A DNA stretch of 64,000 nucleotides. Source: JBQTJN01 sp052387095. GTDB taxonomy: Bacteria; Pseudomonadota; Alphaproteobacteria; Micavibrionales; Micavibrionaceae. Of the stretch, positions 36,502 through 43,903 are shown in pieces. The DNA lies in NCBI GenBank assembly GCA_052387095.1, contig JBQTJN010000044.1, positions 46,042-110,041 of the forward strand. The letters are read 5' to 3'. How positions within the stretch are numbered: position 1 is the stretch's first letter; each line of letters starts with the position of its first letter. The notes under the pieces were generated by a model. The model saw only the letters and a list, made by a program, of their open reading frames with translations. It ran no database searches and was not told the origin of the DNA. A program made the position numbers and the translations under genes.

Positions 36502-38055
36502 TTAATTGAAGTTTACGGTGTAATTAATGATCAGCTTGGCTTCGCCATCCGCCGCGGAATCCGACAGTCCGAACAGGTAACCGGCTTCGTAGCCGATATG
36601 CTCGCCAATGCCGCCATAGACAACGGGACCGAGCTGGTGGCCCTGGTCGTCGAACGATCCGCCGTCCGAAACATCGTCATGGTTGAGATAATATTCAAAG
36701 CCCGGCTGGAACATATCATTCACAGCGTAGCTGGTGCTCCAGGCAAACGCGCCGGATGTATCGTCGCTGGAATCTTCGCCGGTTTCCTGCCCGAATACGA
36801 AGTTCGCAAGGTGTGAAAACTTACCCGCTTCTTTCGCGAGCAGAAGCTTAACAGCCACGCCGTCGGCATCGCCCGATGTATTGCGGCCATATTCAAATTT
36901 CAGACCGCTCTCCAGCCAGTACCGGCCTGCTTCAAAAAATTCCCATGTTCCCGAAAAAGTAACAGCATTGAATTCCGTGTCATCGCCTGCGCCGGTCTCG
37001 CCGAATTCACCTTCGATTTCTAGTTTGATATTATCGGTCGGGCTATAGCCCATATTCAGCGTTTCGGCCCATGTCCCGTCGATATCGTCATCATCATCGT
37101 CGTTCAGCCAGTTCGTCTGTTCTTCCAGTGTGAAATCGCCCTTGTCGACATAAGGGGCATCCACCGTGCTGGTAGCGTGCGCTTGCGAAACAGGCAGGGC
37201 GGCAATGAAAAGCAGCGAAGCAGCGGCGCTGCCTTTGAGTAAGGTTTTAAGATTCATATTTTTATCTATCAGTTTCATGGTTGAAATAGATATTAAAAGG
37301 GCGGAAATATACGCAATGACCTGAATGGCCGCCGGGCGGGCTGTGTAACCGACCAATGTACCGAGACTTTCGCCGAGTATGCCGTGGTCGCTGAGGAATC
37401 CGGACGTGTCCCAAACTGTCTGTGACAGGTTTGCAAAAGCGCCGGCAGCGACAAGGAAGCCGAAGGCTTTTGAAACCATGCCGGCAACGAGAAAAATCAG
37501 CAGCCAGCTTGTTACCTGGAAGAAAACCCGCACCGATAATTTGATCAGGCCCATGTAAAGCAAAATCCCGACGATAAGTCCCGCAATCAGTCCGGCTGCC
37601 GAGCCCGCCACGATCATCATCGGGGATTGACCCGAGGCAAGCATCCCGTATGTGAACAGCACGATCTCCGAACCTTCACGTAAGATGGTTAAGGCAATGA
37701 TCGCCGACAAAGCCATGAAAGGCGCACGGCCACCGCTCACAGCTTCACCGATTTTCTGGAAATTCTGCTTCATGAAGCGGGCGTTCTTCTTCATCCACAG
37801 CACGGTCCAGCCGATAAAGCCCGCCGCAAAAAATAGAATCCCGGCATTGAAATATTGCTGGCCCAGACCTTCAGCGATCTGCGAAATCCGGCCGGTAAAA
37901 AGCGCGACCAGCGCCGATCCCGCCAGCCCGGCGCCAAAGCCGATTAAAATGGCTTTGCGCCGGTGAGGCATGGTTTTGGTTGCCGCCAGCACAATTCCGA
38001 CGATCAACACGATTTCAAAAACTTCGCGGAAAACAACTATGGCGCTGGACAGCAT
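36502..38055 (-). CDS. FTR1-type iron permease fused to an outer-membrane beta-barrel
   Basis: Residues 1 to about 260 are a complete FTR1 permease: seven hydrophobic segments and the iron-binding motifs VVFREVFEIVL (REVFE, helix 1) and ILREGSEIVLF (REGSE). Residues about 267-292 then read MNLKTLLKG followed by SAAASLLFIAALPVSQAHA, a textbook signal peptide. The remaining 225 residues are a beta-rich outer-membrane protein with an Asp run (DDDDDDID) and alternating aromatic strands, ending IINYTVNFN. The frame is continuous with no stop. A second, broken copy of the barrel lies at 34829-35197. The gene starts nine bases after the cupredoxin gene. Whether one chain or two proteins result is unknown. 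Confidence 0.88.
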   Translation of the reverse strand: MLSSAIVVFREVFEIVLIVGIVLAATKTMPHRRKAILIGFGAGLAGSALVALFTGRISQIAEGLGQQYFNAGILFFAAGFIGWTVLWMKKNARFMKQNFQKIGEAVSGGRAPFMALSAIIALTILREGSEIVLFTYGMLASGQSPMMIVAGSAAGLIAGLIVGILLYMGLIKLSVRVFFQVTSWLLIFLVAGMVSKAFGFLVAAGAFANLSQTVWDTSGFLSDHGILGESLGTLVGYTARPAAIQVIAYISALLISISTMKLIDKNMNLKTLLKGSAAASLLFIAALPVSQAHATSTVDAPYVDKGDFTLEEQTNWLNDDDDDDIDGTWAETLNMGYSPTDNIKLEIEGEFGETGAGDDTEFNAVTFSGTWEFFEAGRYWLESGLKFEYGRNTSGDADGVAVKLLLAKEAGKFSHLANFVFGQETGEDSSDDTSGAFAWSTSYAVNDMFQPGFEYYLNHDDVSDGGSFDDQGHQLGPVVYGGIGEHIGYEAGYLFGLSDSAADGEAKLIINYTVNFN

Positions 38056-38064
38056 TTTTAATCC

Positions 38065-38397
38065 TTATTTAGCGATGATCCGGCCTTTAGCCGTATCTTG
38101 GTTGAATTCACCAAAATAATCATACGTTCCGGCTTTAACAGGCCCCACCATAATTACCCCTTTGCTGTTTGCAGCGATAACCTGCTCACGATTAAGCTCG
38201 TGGCTTTCGAATTCCTCGGCTGTTCCATCCTGGTTATCGATCGTAAGCTTGACCTGTTGGCCGGCTGGAATTTCGAGAACTTCAGGTGTGAATTTATGGT
38301 CTTTGAGGGTGAGCGTATAATCTTCTGCGGCCTGAACTACAGATGTGCAGATAATCAGCGCGGTGGCGGTGGTAGCGGTTAAAATCAGTTTTTTCAT
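38065..38397 (-). CDS. Periplasmic cupredoxin-like protein
   Basis: The 110-residue protein has a signal peptide (ILTATTATALIICTSVVQA) and one cupredoxin-like domain (YTLTLKDHKFTPEVLEIPAGQQVKLTIDNQD, ESHELNRE, AGTYDYFGEFNQDTAKG). It matches the cupredoxin domain seen next to FTR1 permeases and at the front of EfeO. The Cys and Met ligands of blue-copper sites are missing; His in ESHEL and acidic residues remain. It is the first gene of the iron operon, directly downstream of a Fur box, and probably handles iron or copper for the permease. Confidence 0.85.
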   Translation of the reverse strand: MKKLILTATTATALIICTSVVQAAEDYTLTLKDHKFTPEVLEIPAGQQVKLTIDNQDGTAEEFESHELNREQVIAANSKGVIMVGPVKAGTYDYFGEFNQDTAKGRIIAK

Positions 38398-38427
38398 GGT
38401 TTTGCCTATTTAATGAGTCGTGTTGCA

Positions 38428-38456
38428 TATGATTCTCAATTGAGAATGATCCTCAT
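38428..38456 (-). promoter_or_regulatory. Fur box upstream of the iron operon
   Basis: The stretch TATGATTCTCAATTGAGAAT followed by GATCCTCATT has overlapping inverted GATTCTCA/TGAGAATC and TGAGAATGATcctca elements, a good match to the Fur 19-mer GATAATGATAATCATTATC. It lies about 35 bases before the cupredoxin start, so the operon is probably repressed by Fur when iron is plentiful. Confidence 0.75.
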
Positions 38457-38489
38457 TTACGTTTTAGTTTAAATCTTGTCAATAGCGAC

Positions 38490-38518
38490 TTGCATAAAGG
38501 GTCTGGCTTAATTATCTA
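38490..38518 (+). promoter_or_regulatory. Candidate promoter of gap
   Basis: TTGCAT (38490-38495) and TATCTA (38513-38518) are 17 bases apart, ending 45 bases before the gap ATG. Confidence 0.45.
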
Positions 38519-38563
38519 CTTGCTCACACATAGGTAGCGCTGACTCGTATTTAGGGAAATTGA

Positions 38564-39580
38564 ATGAGTTTACGGATTGGGATCAATGGTTTCGGGCGCA
38601 TCGGCCGCCTTGTGGCGCGCGCTATCTACGAAACCGACCTGCACAAGCATATTACGCTCGCTGCCATTAACGACACGGGTGACAATACCCTCCTCCTCCT
38701 TAAATATGATTCCGTACATGGCCCCGCCCCGTTTGAAATTACGCGCGAAAGCGAAAGCATAAAAGTTTTCGCCGGTCATAAGGTTCATCGCTTCCGCACA
38801 CGTAACCCCGCTGACATCGACTGGAGTTCACAGAAGGTCGATATCGTTCTGGAATGCACCGGCCAGTTTACTGATCGCGAAGGCGCATCTGCCCACCTGC
38901 ATAACGGTGCAAAAAAAGTTCTTATCTCCGCACCGGCCAAAGGCGACGATCTTACTGTTGTTTACGGGGTCAATGACGGCATGCTGAAGGCGGAACACAC
39001 CGTCGTCTCCAACGCGTCCTGCACCACGAACTGCCTCGCGCCCGTGGCCTTCATGTTGCATGAGGAAATCGGTATTGAGCACGGATTCATGACCACAATT
39101 CACGCCTATACCGGCGATCAGCGTACGGTCGACTCTAATCACCGTGACCCTTATCGCGGCCGCGCCGCCGCGCTCAATCTGATTCCAACTTCGACCGGTG
39201 CTGCGAAAGCGCTTGGTAAGGTCATCCACGAACTGGAAGGCAAGCTTGATGGCGTCGCCATACGCGTGCCGACGCCGAATGTCTCGCTGGTTGATTTCAA
39301 ATTCACCGCAAAGCGCGACACCAGTGTTGAAGACATTAACGAGATAGCCAAAAAATACGCCGCCGGCCGCCTTAAGAATATCCTCGATGTTTATGATGAG
39401 CCGCTGGTCTCAACCGATTTCAACCACAACCCGCATTCCGCCATGTTTTCGCTTGAGGGCACGAGTGTGATTGACAAGCGTTTCGTGCGCGTCATGGCCT
39501 GGTACGACAATGAATGGGCGTTTTCACTGCGGATGCTGGAAACTGCGCTGAAAATGCATCAGGCTGGCTATAAGAAATAA
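38564..39580 (+). CDS. gap: Glyceraldehyde-3-phosphate dehydrogenase
   Basis: The enzyme oxidises glyceraldehyde 3-phosphate with NAD and phosphate. The 338-residue protein has the nucleotide-binding start RIGINGFGRIGRLVARAI, the catalytic Cys in SNASCTTNCLAPV (about residue 152), the His partner in TTIHAYTGDQ and the C-terminal WYDNEWAFSLRM. It is divergent from the iron operon. The cluster tkt-gap-fba lacks pgk here. Confidence 0.97.
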   Translation: MSLRIGINGFGRIGRLVARAIYETDLHKHITLAAINDTGDNTLLLLKYDSVHGPAPFEITRESESIKVFAGHKVHRFRTRNPADIDWSSQKVDIVLECTGQFTDREGASAHLHNGAKKVLISAPAKGDDLTVVYGVNDGMLKAEHTVVSNASCTTNCLAPVAFMLHEEIGIEHGFMTTIHAYTGDQRTVDSNHRDPYRGRAAALNLIPTSTGAAKALGKVIHELEGKLDGVAIRVPTPNVSLVDFKFTAKRDTSVEDINEIAKKYAAGRLKNILDVYDEPLVSTDFNHNPHSAMFSLEGTSVIDKRFVRVMAWYDNEWAFSLRMLETALKMHQAGYKK

Positions 39581-39856
39581 AATTCGCTGTTTTATGACCT
39601 GCCGCTTAAGAAGCCATATTACTGATTCTGGCTGATGCCCGAGACCGTGGCGTAATAATGTACAAAACATGTTATCAAAAATAGATTCGTAAAATAATTG
39701 GAAAGTACATTAATTGTGTACTTCTATTAAATTCAATAACTTAACTCATATAATTGGAACAAAATTTCAAAATATATTCACATTTTATTAGAAATAGCTT
39801 ATTTTCCAACCCCCCGTTTTCTTGCGAAAAAGTGCATTTTTTGCTATATTTGGGTC

Positions 39857-40411
39857 ATGGTAAAAAATCTAGCTAAGCAAGCTATGACAACTAGAGGCCA
39901 AAAAGCCTGCTACGTCATAGACCATCTTGTAGAGGCGTTGGGGAACGATCCGTCATCCTCAATTCGCCGGGCCCTCATTCTCACTGATATTCATCAGTAT
40001 GCCGGCACGACTCAGACTGGTGTTATGGAGCGCCTGCAAATCCACAAATCCGCCCTGACCCGCGAAATCGAGTGGCTGTTCAATTACGGCTGCATCGTCC
40101 GCTCTGAGGCCGACAATGACGGGCGCGCCGTCAAGTTACACGTTTACGGCTATTCCAAAACATCTCTGGAGACCGCGCTCGATTATTGCGGCGGCTCCCA
40201 TGAAAATCTCAAATATTTCCTGAATGGTACATCGAAAGCTCTGAGACAGGAAAAACCGACATTACGCGATGCTAAGATCATGGCCATTATTTACGACAGA
40301 AAAACAGCTACCAAGCAGGACGTCATCGACAGCCTCTATAAAGGCTCTGCATCGACTGACAACCGCGCCATCAATGAACTCGTAGAAGATGGGGTGTTGG
40401 GCAGTGAATAG
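39857..40411 (+). CDS. Winged-helix (MarR-like) transcription regulator
   Basis: The 184-residue protein appears to contain two winged-helix units. The first (about residues 38-100) has RALILTDIHQYAGTTQTGVMERLQIHKSALTREIEWLFNYGCIVR followed by a wing SEADNDGRAVKLHVYGYS, the MarR pattern. The second (about residues 130-184) reads LRDAKIMAIIYDRKTATKQDVIDSLYKGSASTDNRAINELVEDGVLG and ends at the stop. It sits between gap and fba after 276 bases of AT-rich DNA, where pgk is usual, and shares an overlapping stop/start with the next small gene. The target is unknown. Confidence 0.72.
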   Translation: MVKNLAKQAMTTRGQKACYVIDHLVEALGNDPSSSIRRALILTDIHQYAGTTQTGVMERLQIHKSALTREIEWLFNYGCIVRSEADNDGRAVKLHVYGYSKTSLETALDYCGGSHENLKYFLNGTSKALRQEKPTLRDAKIMAIIYDRKTATKQDVIDSLYKGSASTDNRAINELVEDGVLGSE

Positions 40412-40607
40412 TCTTTTCATCCAGAATCCCGGAATATTCGACGACGCCATAGGTGGCGGCATACTTGGTTTAAGAAACGCGCACCCTTATAAATCCGAGG
40501 CAAGCCTTAACAAGGCTCCGGATTTGGATTACGTGTTTGGCGGCGTAAGAGGCGTTCCGACCTTGCAGCCGATACGCACCGGCCTTACTCTGGCCCTTAA
40601 CAGGTAA
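40404..40607 (+). CDS. Small hypothetical protein, coupled to the regulator
   Basis: A GTG at 40404 overlaps the last codons of the winged-helix gene (the stop of one lies inside the start of the other), giving 67 residues: NSLFIQNPGIFDDAIGGG and a Gly/Leu/Asn-rich remainder. No family, signal or membrane segment is recognised. The overlap suggests translational coupling. The frame could also start at an ATG at 40389. It may simply be the tail of a longer ancestral reading frame. Confidence 0.4.
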   Translation: MNSLFIQNPGIFDDAIGGGILGLRNAHPYKSEASLNKAPDLDYVFGGVRGVPTLQPIRTGLTLALNR

Positions 40608-40618
40608 TCAATTCCACC

Positions 40619-40647
40619 TTGTTTGCCCTTAATTTCCCGTATATATA
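40619..40647 (+). promoter_or_regulatory. Candidate promoter of fba
   Basis: TTGTTT (40619-40624) and TATATA (40642-40647) are 17 bases apart, ending 37 bases before the fba ATG. Confidence 0.45.
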
Positions 40648-40684
40648 AGGCGTTATAAGCTTTATAGCCCGGGAGATTACGCGC

Positions 40685-41644
40685 ATGGCCCTCGCCGCTC
40701 ACAAAACTTCAGCCATTCATAAATCCGGCCTGACCGCCGCCCTCAAGACCATCATCGGAAATTACGAAAATGAGAACGCGGGCGTTAAGGGCAATCTCGT
40801 GCGCCTTTTGAACACGGGCCGCCTCGCGGGCACAGGCCGCATGGTGATCCTTCCCGTCGACCAGGGTTTCGAGCACGGCCCCGCCCGCTCCTTCGCCGTT
40901 AACCCGGACGCCTACGACCCGCATTACCATTACCAGCTCGCCATTGATTCCGGCTGCAACGCCTACGCCGCCCCGCTGGGCGCGCTGCAGGCGGGTGCCG
41001 ATACCTTCGCCGGGCAGGTGCCGACGATCCTGAAATATAATTCATCGAACGCCCTCTCCTCCGGCGTGCCGGACCAGGCCGTGACCGGGTCCATTAAAGA
41101 CGCGCTGCAGCTCGGCTGCACCGCTGTGGGCTTCACCATTTATCCGGGCTCGGACAAACAACTCGATATGTACGAAGAAGTGCGTGAGATGATCCGCGAA
41201 GCCAAAGATGTCGGCCTGCCATCCGTCGTCTGGTCCTACGCGCGCGGCGCGGCGTTGTCCAAGGACGGCGAAACCGCGATGGATGTCATCGCCTATGCCG
41301 CGCACATGGCGTGCCTGCTCGGTGCCCACGTGGTCAAGGTGAAACTCCCGACCGCGCATCTCGAACAGAAAGAGGCGAAAAAGGTTTTCGAAGAAAAGAA
41401 AATCCCGATTGCAACGCAAGCCGACCGGGTGCGCGAAGTCGTGCGCTCTTGCTTCAACGGCCGTCGCATCGTTGTTTTCTCCGGCGGCAACACCAAAGAC
41501 GAGAATTCAGTTTTCCAGGACGCGAAAGACATCCACGCCGGCGGCGGCAATGGCTCTATCATAGGCCGCAACTCCTTCCAGCGCGAACGAGGGCAAGCGC
41601 TCGCGATGCTTGATCAGATTATGGGGATCTATCAGGGGAAGTAA
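40685..41644 (+). CDS. fbaB: Class I fructose-bisphosphate aldolase (FbaB/DhnA type)
   Basis: The enzyme cleaves fructose 1,6-bisphosphate by a Schiff-base mechanism. The 319-residue protein has VILPVDQGFEHGPARSF near residue 58, GFTIYPGSD and MYEEVREMIREAK in the middle, the Lys of the Schiff base in AHVVKVKLPT (about residue 221), and the phosphate-binding end VVFSGGNTKDE and GGNGSIIGRNSFQR. This is the bacterial/archaeal class I type, not the Zn-dependent class II enzyme that most alphaproteobacteria have at this place. Confidence 0.93.
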   Translation: MALAAHKTSAIHKSGLTAALKTIIGNYENENAGVKGNLVRLLNTGRLAGTGRMVILPVDQGFEHGPARSFAVNPDAYDPHYHYQLAIDSGCNAYAAPLGALQAGADTFAGQVPTILKYNSSNALSSGVPDQAVTGSIKDALQLGCTAVGFTIYPGSDKQLDMYEEVREMIREAKDVGLPSVVWSYARGAALSKDGETAMDVIAYAAHMACLLGAHVVKVKLPTAHLEQKEAKKVFEEKKIPIATQADRVREVVRSCFNGRRIVVFSGGNTKDENSVFQDAKDIHAGGGNGSIIGRNSFQRERGQALAMLDQIMGIYQGK

Positions 41645-41650
41645 ATCTTA

Positions 41651-41730
41651 TGGATCCTGACTTTCGTCAGGATGCAGTTTAAAATAGATACAATTAACTT
41701 TTTCGCATCCTGACGAAAGTCAGGATCCAT
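41651..41730. repeat. Pair of GGATCCTGA...TCAGGATGC repeats in inverted order (copies 2 and 3)
   Basis: TGGATCCTGACTTTCGTCAG plus GATGC at 41651-41675 is repeated as an exact 25-base inverted copy at 41706-41730, with 30 bases between. Each unit is itself a near-palindrome. Together they make a very strong hairpin after fba. The right copy contains the last codons and the stop of the GIY-YIG remnant. Confidence 0.9.
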
Positions 41731-42014
41731 TTATCCTTTCAGATAAATCTCTCCATTCCGTGTTTTGAGTTTCAATCAAATCAATTTTCCATTGCCGTTT
41801 CCAGTTTTTGAGCATTCTTTCGCGGTTAGCTGCATCCCAGCGATCTTCAAAATGCTCAAAATATACAAGCAGATAGACGTTATATTTTTTGGTAAATCCA
41901 TCGATATACTTGTTTTTATGCTCCCATATTCTGCGTTGCAGATCAGGAAGTATTGCCAATATAAAGCGTGCCGTTTTTACGACTCGCTAAAATATAGACA
42001 TAGTGATTGGACAT
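41720..42014 (-). pseudogene. GIY-YIG endonuclease, frameshifted
   Basis: An ATG at 42014 gives SNHYVYILASRKNGTLYIGN and then TS, the GIY-YIG start of the UPF0213/YhbQ type, and stops at once. One base further on the frame continues as DLQRRIWEHKNKYIDGFTKKYN, then YLLVYFEHFEDRWDAANRE and LKNWKRQWKIDLIE, the rest of the domain. The intact family reads TSDLQRR, so a single extra T near 41945 breaks the gene. The final NGS and stop are encoded by a flanking palindromic repeat, and another copy lies four bases before the ATG. Confidence 0.88.
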
Positions 42015-42017
42015 TTA

Positions 42018-42043
42018 TGGATCCTGACTTTCGTCAGGATGCA
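42018..42043. repeat. GGATCCTGA...TCAGGATGCA repeat (copy 4)
   Basis: TGGATCCTGACTTTCGTCAG and the next GATGCA repeat the unit of 41651. With the inverted copy at 41706-41730 it brackets the GIY-YIG remnant. Confidence 0.9.
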
Positions 42044-42068
42044 AGTCAATGTGACATGGAAGTTGTAT

Positions 42069-43088
42069 TTAAGCTTTCCCCGCCCACAGAACCTGTTCGA
42101 TATTCTCCGCCCCGCTCGCCAGCATAACCAGCCGGTCCAGCCCCAGCGCATTGCCCCCGGATGGCGGCATACCGTGCTCCAGGGCCTTTAAGAAATCCTC
42201 GTCCAGCGGGTAGGATTCGCCGTACAGCGCCTGCTTCTCGGCCATCTCGGCCGTAAACCGCACCCGCTGCTCCGCCGCATCGGTCAGCTCGCCGAACCCG
42301 TTGCACAACTCCACCCCGCATACATAGACCTCGAACCGCTCGGCAAAGCGCGGATCTTCAGGCTTCCGGCGTGCCAGCGCCCCCAGCGCCACGGGGTAAT
42401 CATAGAGGATGCATGGGGCCCCGATGCCAAGATGAGGTTCGATTTTTTCCGCCATAACCCGGAAAAACAAATCGTCCCAGCCATCTTTTTCCGCGGTTCT
42501 GATTCCGGTTCTTTGAACCGCTTCGCGAAACGCATCTGCATCTTCTAGATAATTTCCAAGACTTATTTTTTCATATTTATCAAATGCTTCTAAAACAGAG
42601 ATTATATTCCAGTTTAAGAAAGGATTGGCGCTCATACCCCGGTGTTGATACGTCTTTACCGAAAGCGCCTCCGCCACATGCCGCAGCAGCCTGGTCGTAT
42701 CCTCCATCACATCCCGGTAGCCGGCATTCGTCCGGTACCATTCCAACAGGGTGAATTCGGCACTGTGCAGGCGGGAATCATCCCCGTTCCGGAACACAGG
42801 GCAGATCTGGTAAATCCGCTCCATCCCCGCCACCAGCAGCTTCTTCATGGCGAATTCGGGGCTGGTATGCAGGTAAAGGTCGCGCAAGGGGGCTAACAAC
42901 TGGTCCTTGAGCCCGGTTTTAAAACCGTGAATATGGCAATCGAGCCCCGGCGTTACCTGCAGGACTGGGGTCTCGACATGGGTAAAGCCCTGAGAATCGA
43001 AGAATCCCCGCGTCTCCCGCAGAACCTGCGCCCGGGCTTCCAGATAGGGCTTTTGAGCCTCAAAACGGTGCGGCAGCCACCAGCTCAT
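42069..43088 (-). CDS. epmA: EF-P beta-lysylation ligase EpmA (GenX)
   Basis: EpmA is a lysyl-tRNA-synthetase paralogue that attaches (R)-beta-lysine to a lysine of EF-P. The 339-residue protein lacks the anticodon-binding domain and starts within the class II catalytic core. Motif 2 is seen in MERIYQICPVFRNGDDSRLHSAEFTLLEWYR, motif 3 in PPSGGNALGLDRLVMLASG. The efp gene in this window (4736) keeps the acceptor Lys33. epmB is not in the window. It is divergent from rpmE. Confidence 0.94.
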   Translation of the reverse strand: MSWWLPHRFEAQKPYLEARAQVLRETRGFFDSQGFTHVETPVLQVTPGLDCHIHGFKTGLKDQLLAPLRDLYLHTSPEFAMKKLLVAGMERIYQICPVFRNGDDSRLHSAEFTLLEWYRTNAGYRDVMEDTTRLLRHVAEALSVKTYQHRGMSANPFLNWNIISVLEAFDKYEKISLGNYLEDADAFREAVQRTGIRTAEKDGWDDLFFRVMAEKIEPHLGIGAPCILYDYPVALGALARRKPEDPRFAERFEVYVCGVELCNGFGELTDAAEQRVRFTAEMAEKQALYGESYPLDEDFLKALEHGMPPSGGNALGLDRLVMLASGAENIEQVLWAGKA

Positions 43089-43154
43089 GAAAATGCTTGC
43101 TTTTTAGCCATCCCGAGGATAAATAAAGCGTTCTTTTACTAAAGGAAACAGAAA

Positions 43155-43421
43155 ATGAAAGCCGAAATTCACCCGGATTACCACACAGTCAAAATCGTAA
43201 TGACGGATGGCACCGAATTCACAACCCGCACCACATGGGGTAAGGAAGGCGACGTTATGCGCCTCGACATCGATCCCCTGACACACCCGGCCTGGACAGG
43301 CGCGGGCGGCAAGGTCATTGAAAAAGGCCAGCTTTCGAAGTTCGAAAAGCGTTTCGGCTCATTTGGTCTCCCGTCTTCGGGCGAGAAAACCGAAGCGAAA
43401 TCGGCAGAAGAGAAAAAATAA
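43155..43421 (+). CDS. rpmE: 50S ribosomal protein L31
   Basis: The 88-residue protein has the L31 pattern [42 protein letters not shown] and FEKRFGSFG. The zinc-binding cysteines of some L31 forms are absent, as in many alphaproteobacteria. The end is a charged tail ([12 protein letters not shown]). A strong hairpin within a palindromic repeat follows. Confidence 0.95.
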   Translation: MKAEIHPDYHTVKIVMTDGTEFTTRTTWGKEGDVMRLDIDPLTHPAWTGAGGKVIEKGQLSKFEKRFGSFGLPSSGEKTEAKSAEEKK

Positions 43422-43429
43422 GTCTGAGC

Positions 43430-43503
43430 GAAACCCCGTTTTTAAAGCGGGACCTTATATCTCCAATCACCAGACCCCGGCCTTCGCCGGGGTTTCGTTT
43501 TAT
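43430..43503. terminator. Repeat-borne terminator after rpmE
   Basis: A palindromic repeat (CGAAACCCCG...CGGGGTTTCG) ends in the hairpin ACCCCGGC-CTTC-GCCGGGGT followed by TTCGTTTTA. It resembles a rho-independent terminator for rpmE and belongs to the same repeat type as the one in the envC-like gene (CAGACCCC..CCTTCGC). Confidence 0.65.
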
Positions 43504-43865
43504 TGGAACTCATAATCTTCAGGCGCGGTGAAGCAATGATGAATCTTTACCGGCTTTGTAGTGTTATAACTGTAACAGGTATAAATCGCGGAATCCGGTA
43601 TGTCTCGGAAAGGCATTATGCGAACGCCCTCTGGAAAAGGCGTGTCTTTTTTAGCAAGATAAACATTTTCCGATCCGCTGATAATTTGTGTACCTAAAAC
43701 GTACTTGTCACTAAACGGATTTAGGGAATTGAACAGCGTTTTATGGGGAATGCTGACTTCCGATTTTGGACGGCGGTAATAAGGCCGTTGCGCAGCTTCG
43801 ATAGTTTGCTCAGCCTGGACCCGCACTTCATCGGGCGTAAGCGATTTGACCTCAATCATTCTCAT
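43500..43865 (-). CDS. Hypothetical protein after valS
   Basis: A small protein of 121 residues if it starts at the ATG at 43865 (an upstream ATG at 43886 adds seven). No signal peptide or membrane segment is seen. The first part is helical (IEVKSLTPDEVRVQAEQTIEAAQR), the second part beta-like with several aromatic and proline residues (FRDIPDSAIYTCYSYN, VKIHHCFTAPEDYEFQ). I do not recognise it. It lies just downstream of valS on the same strand and may share its transcript. No clear ribosome-binding site. Confidence 0.55.
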   Translation of the reverse strand: MRMIEVKSLTPDEVRVQAEQTIEAAQRPYYRRPKSEVSIPHKTLFNSLNPFSDKYVLGTQIISGSENVYLAKKDTPFPEGVRIMPFRDIPDSAIYTCYSYNTTKPVKIHHCFTAPEDYEFQ

Positions 43866-43903
43866 GCAAGGAGAATAACAAAACATTTTGAATTATGCAA
43901 ATA

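Noticed and set aside
43500..43697. 64-codon frame on the plus strand after rpmE
   Set aside because: It overlaps the minus-strand hypothetical gene, is short, and has no ribosome-binding site or family.
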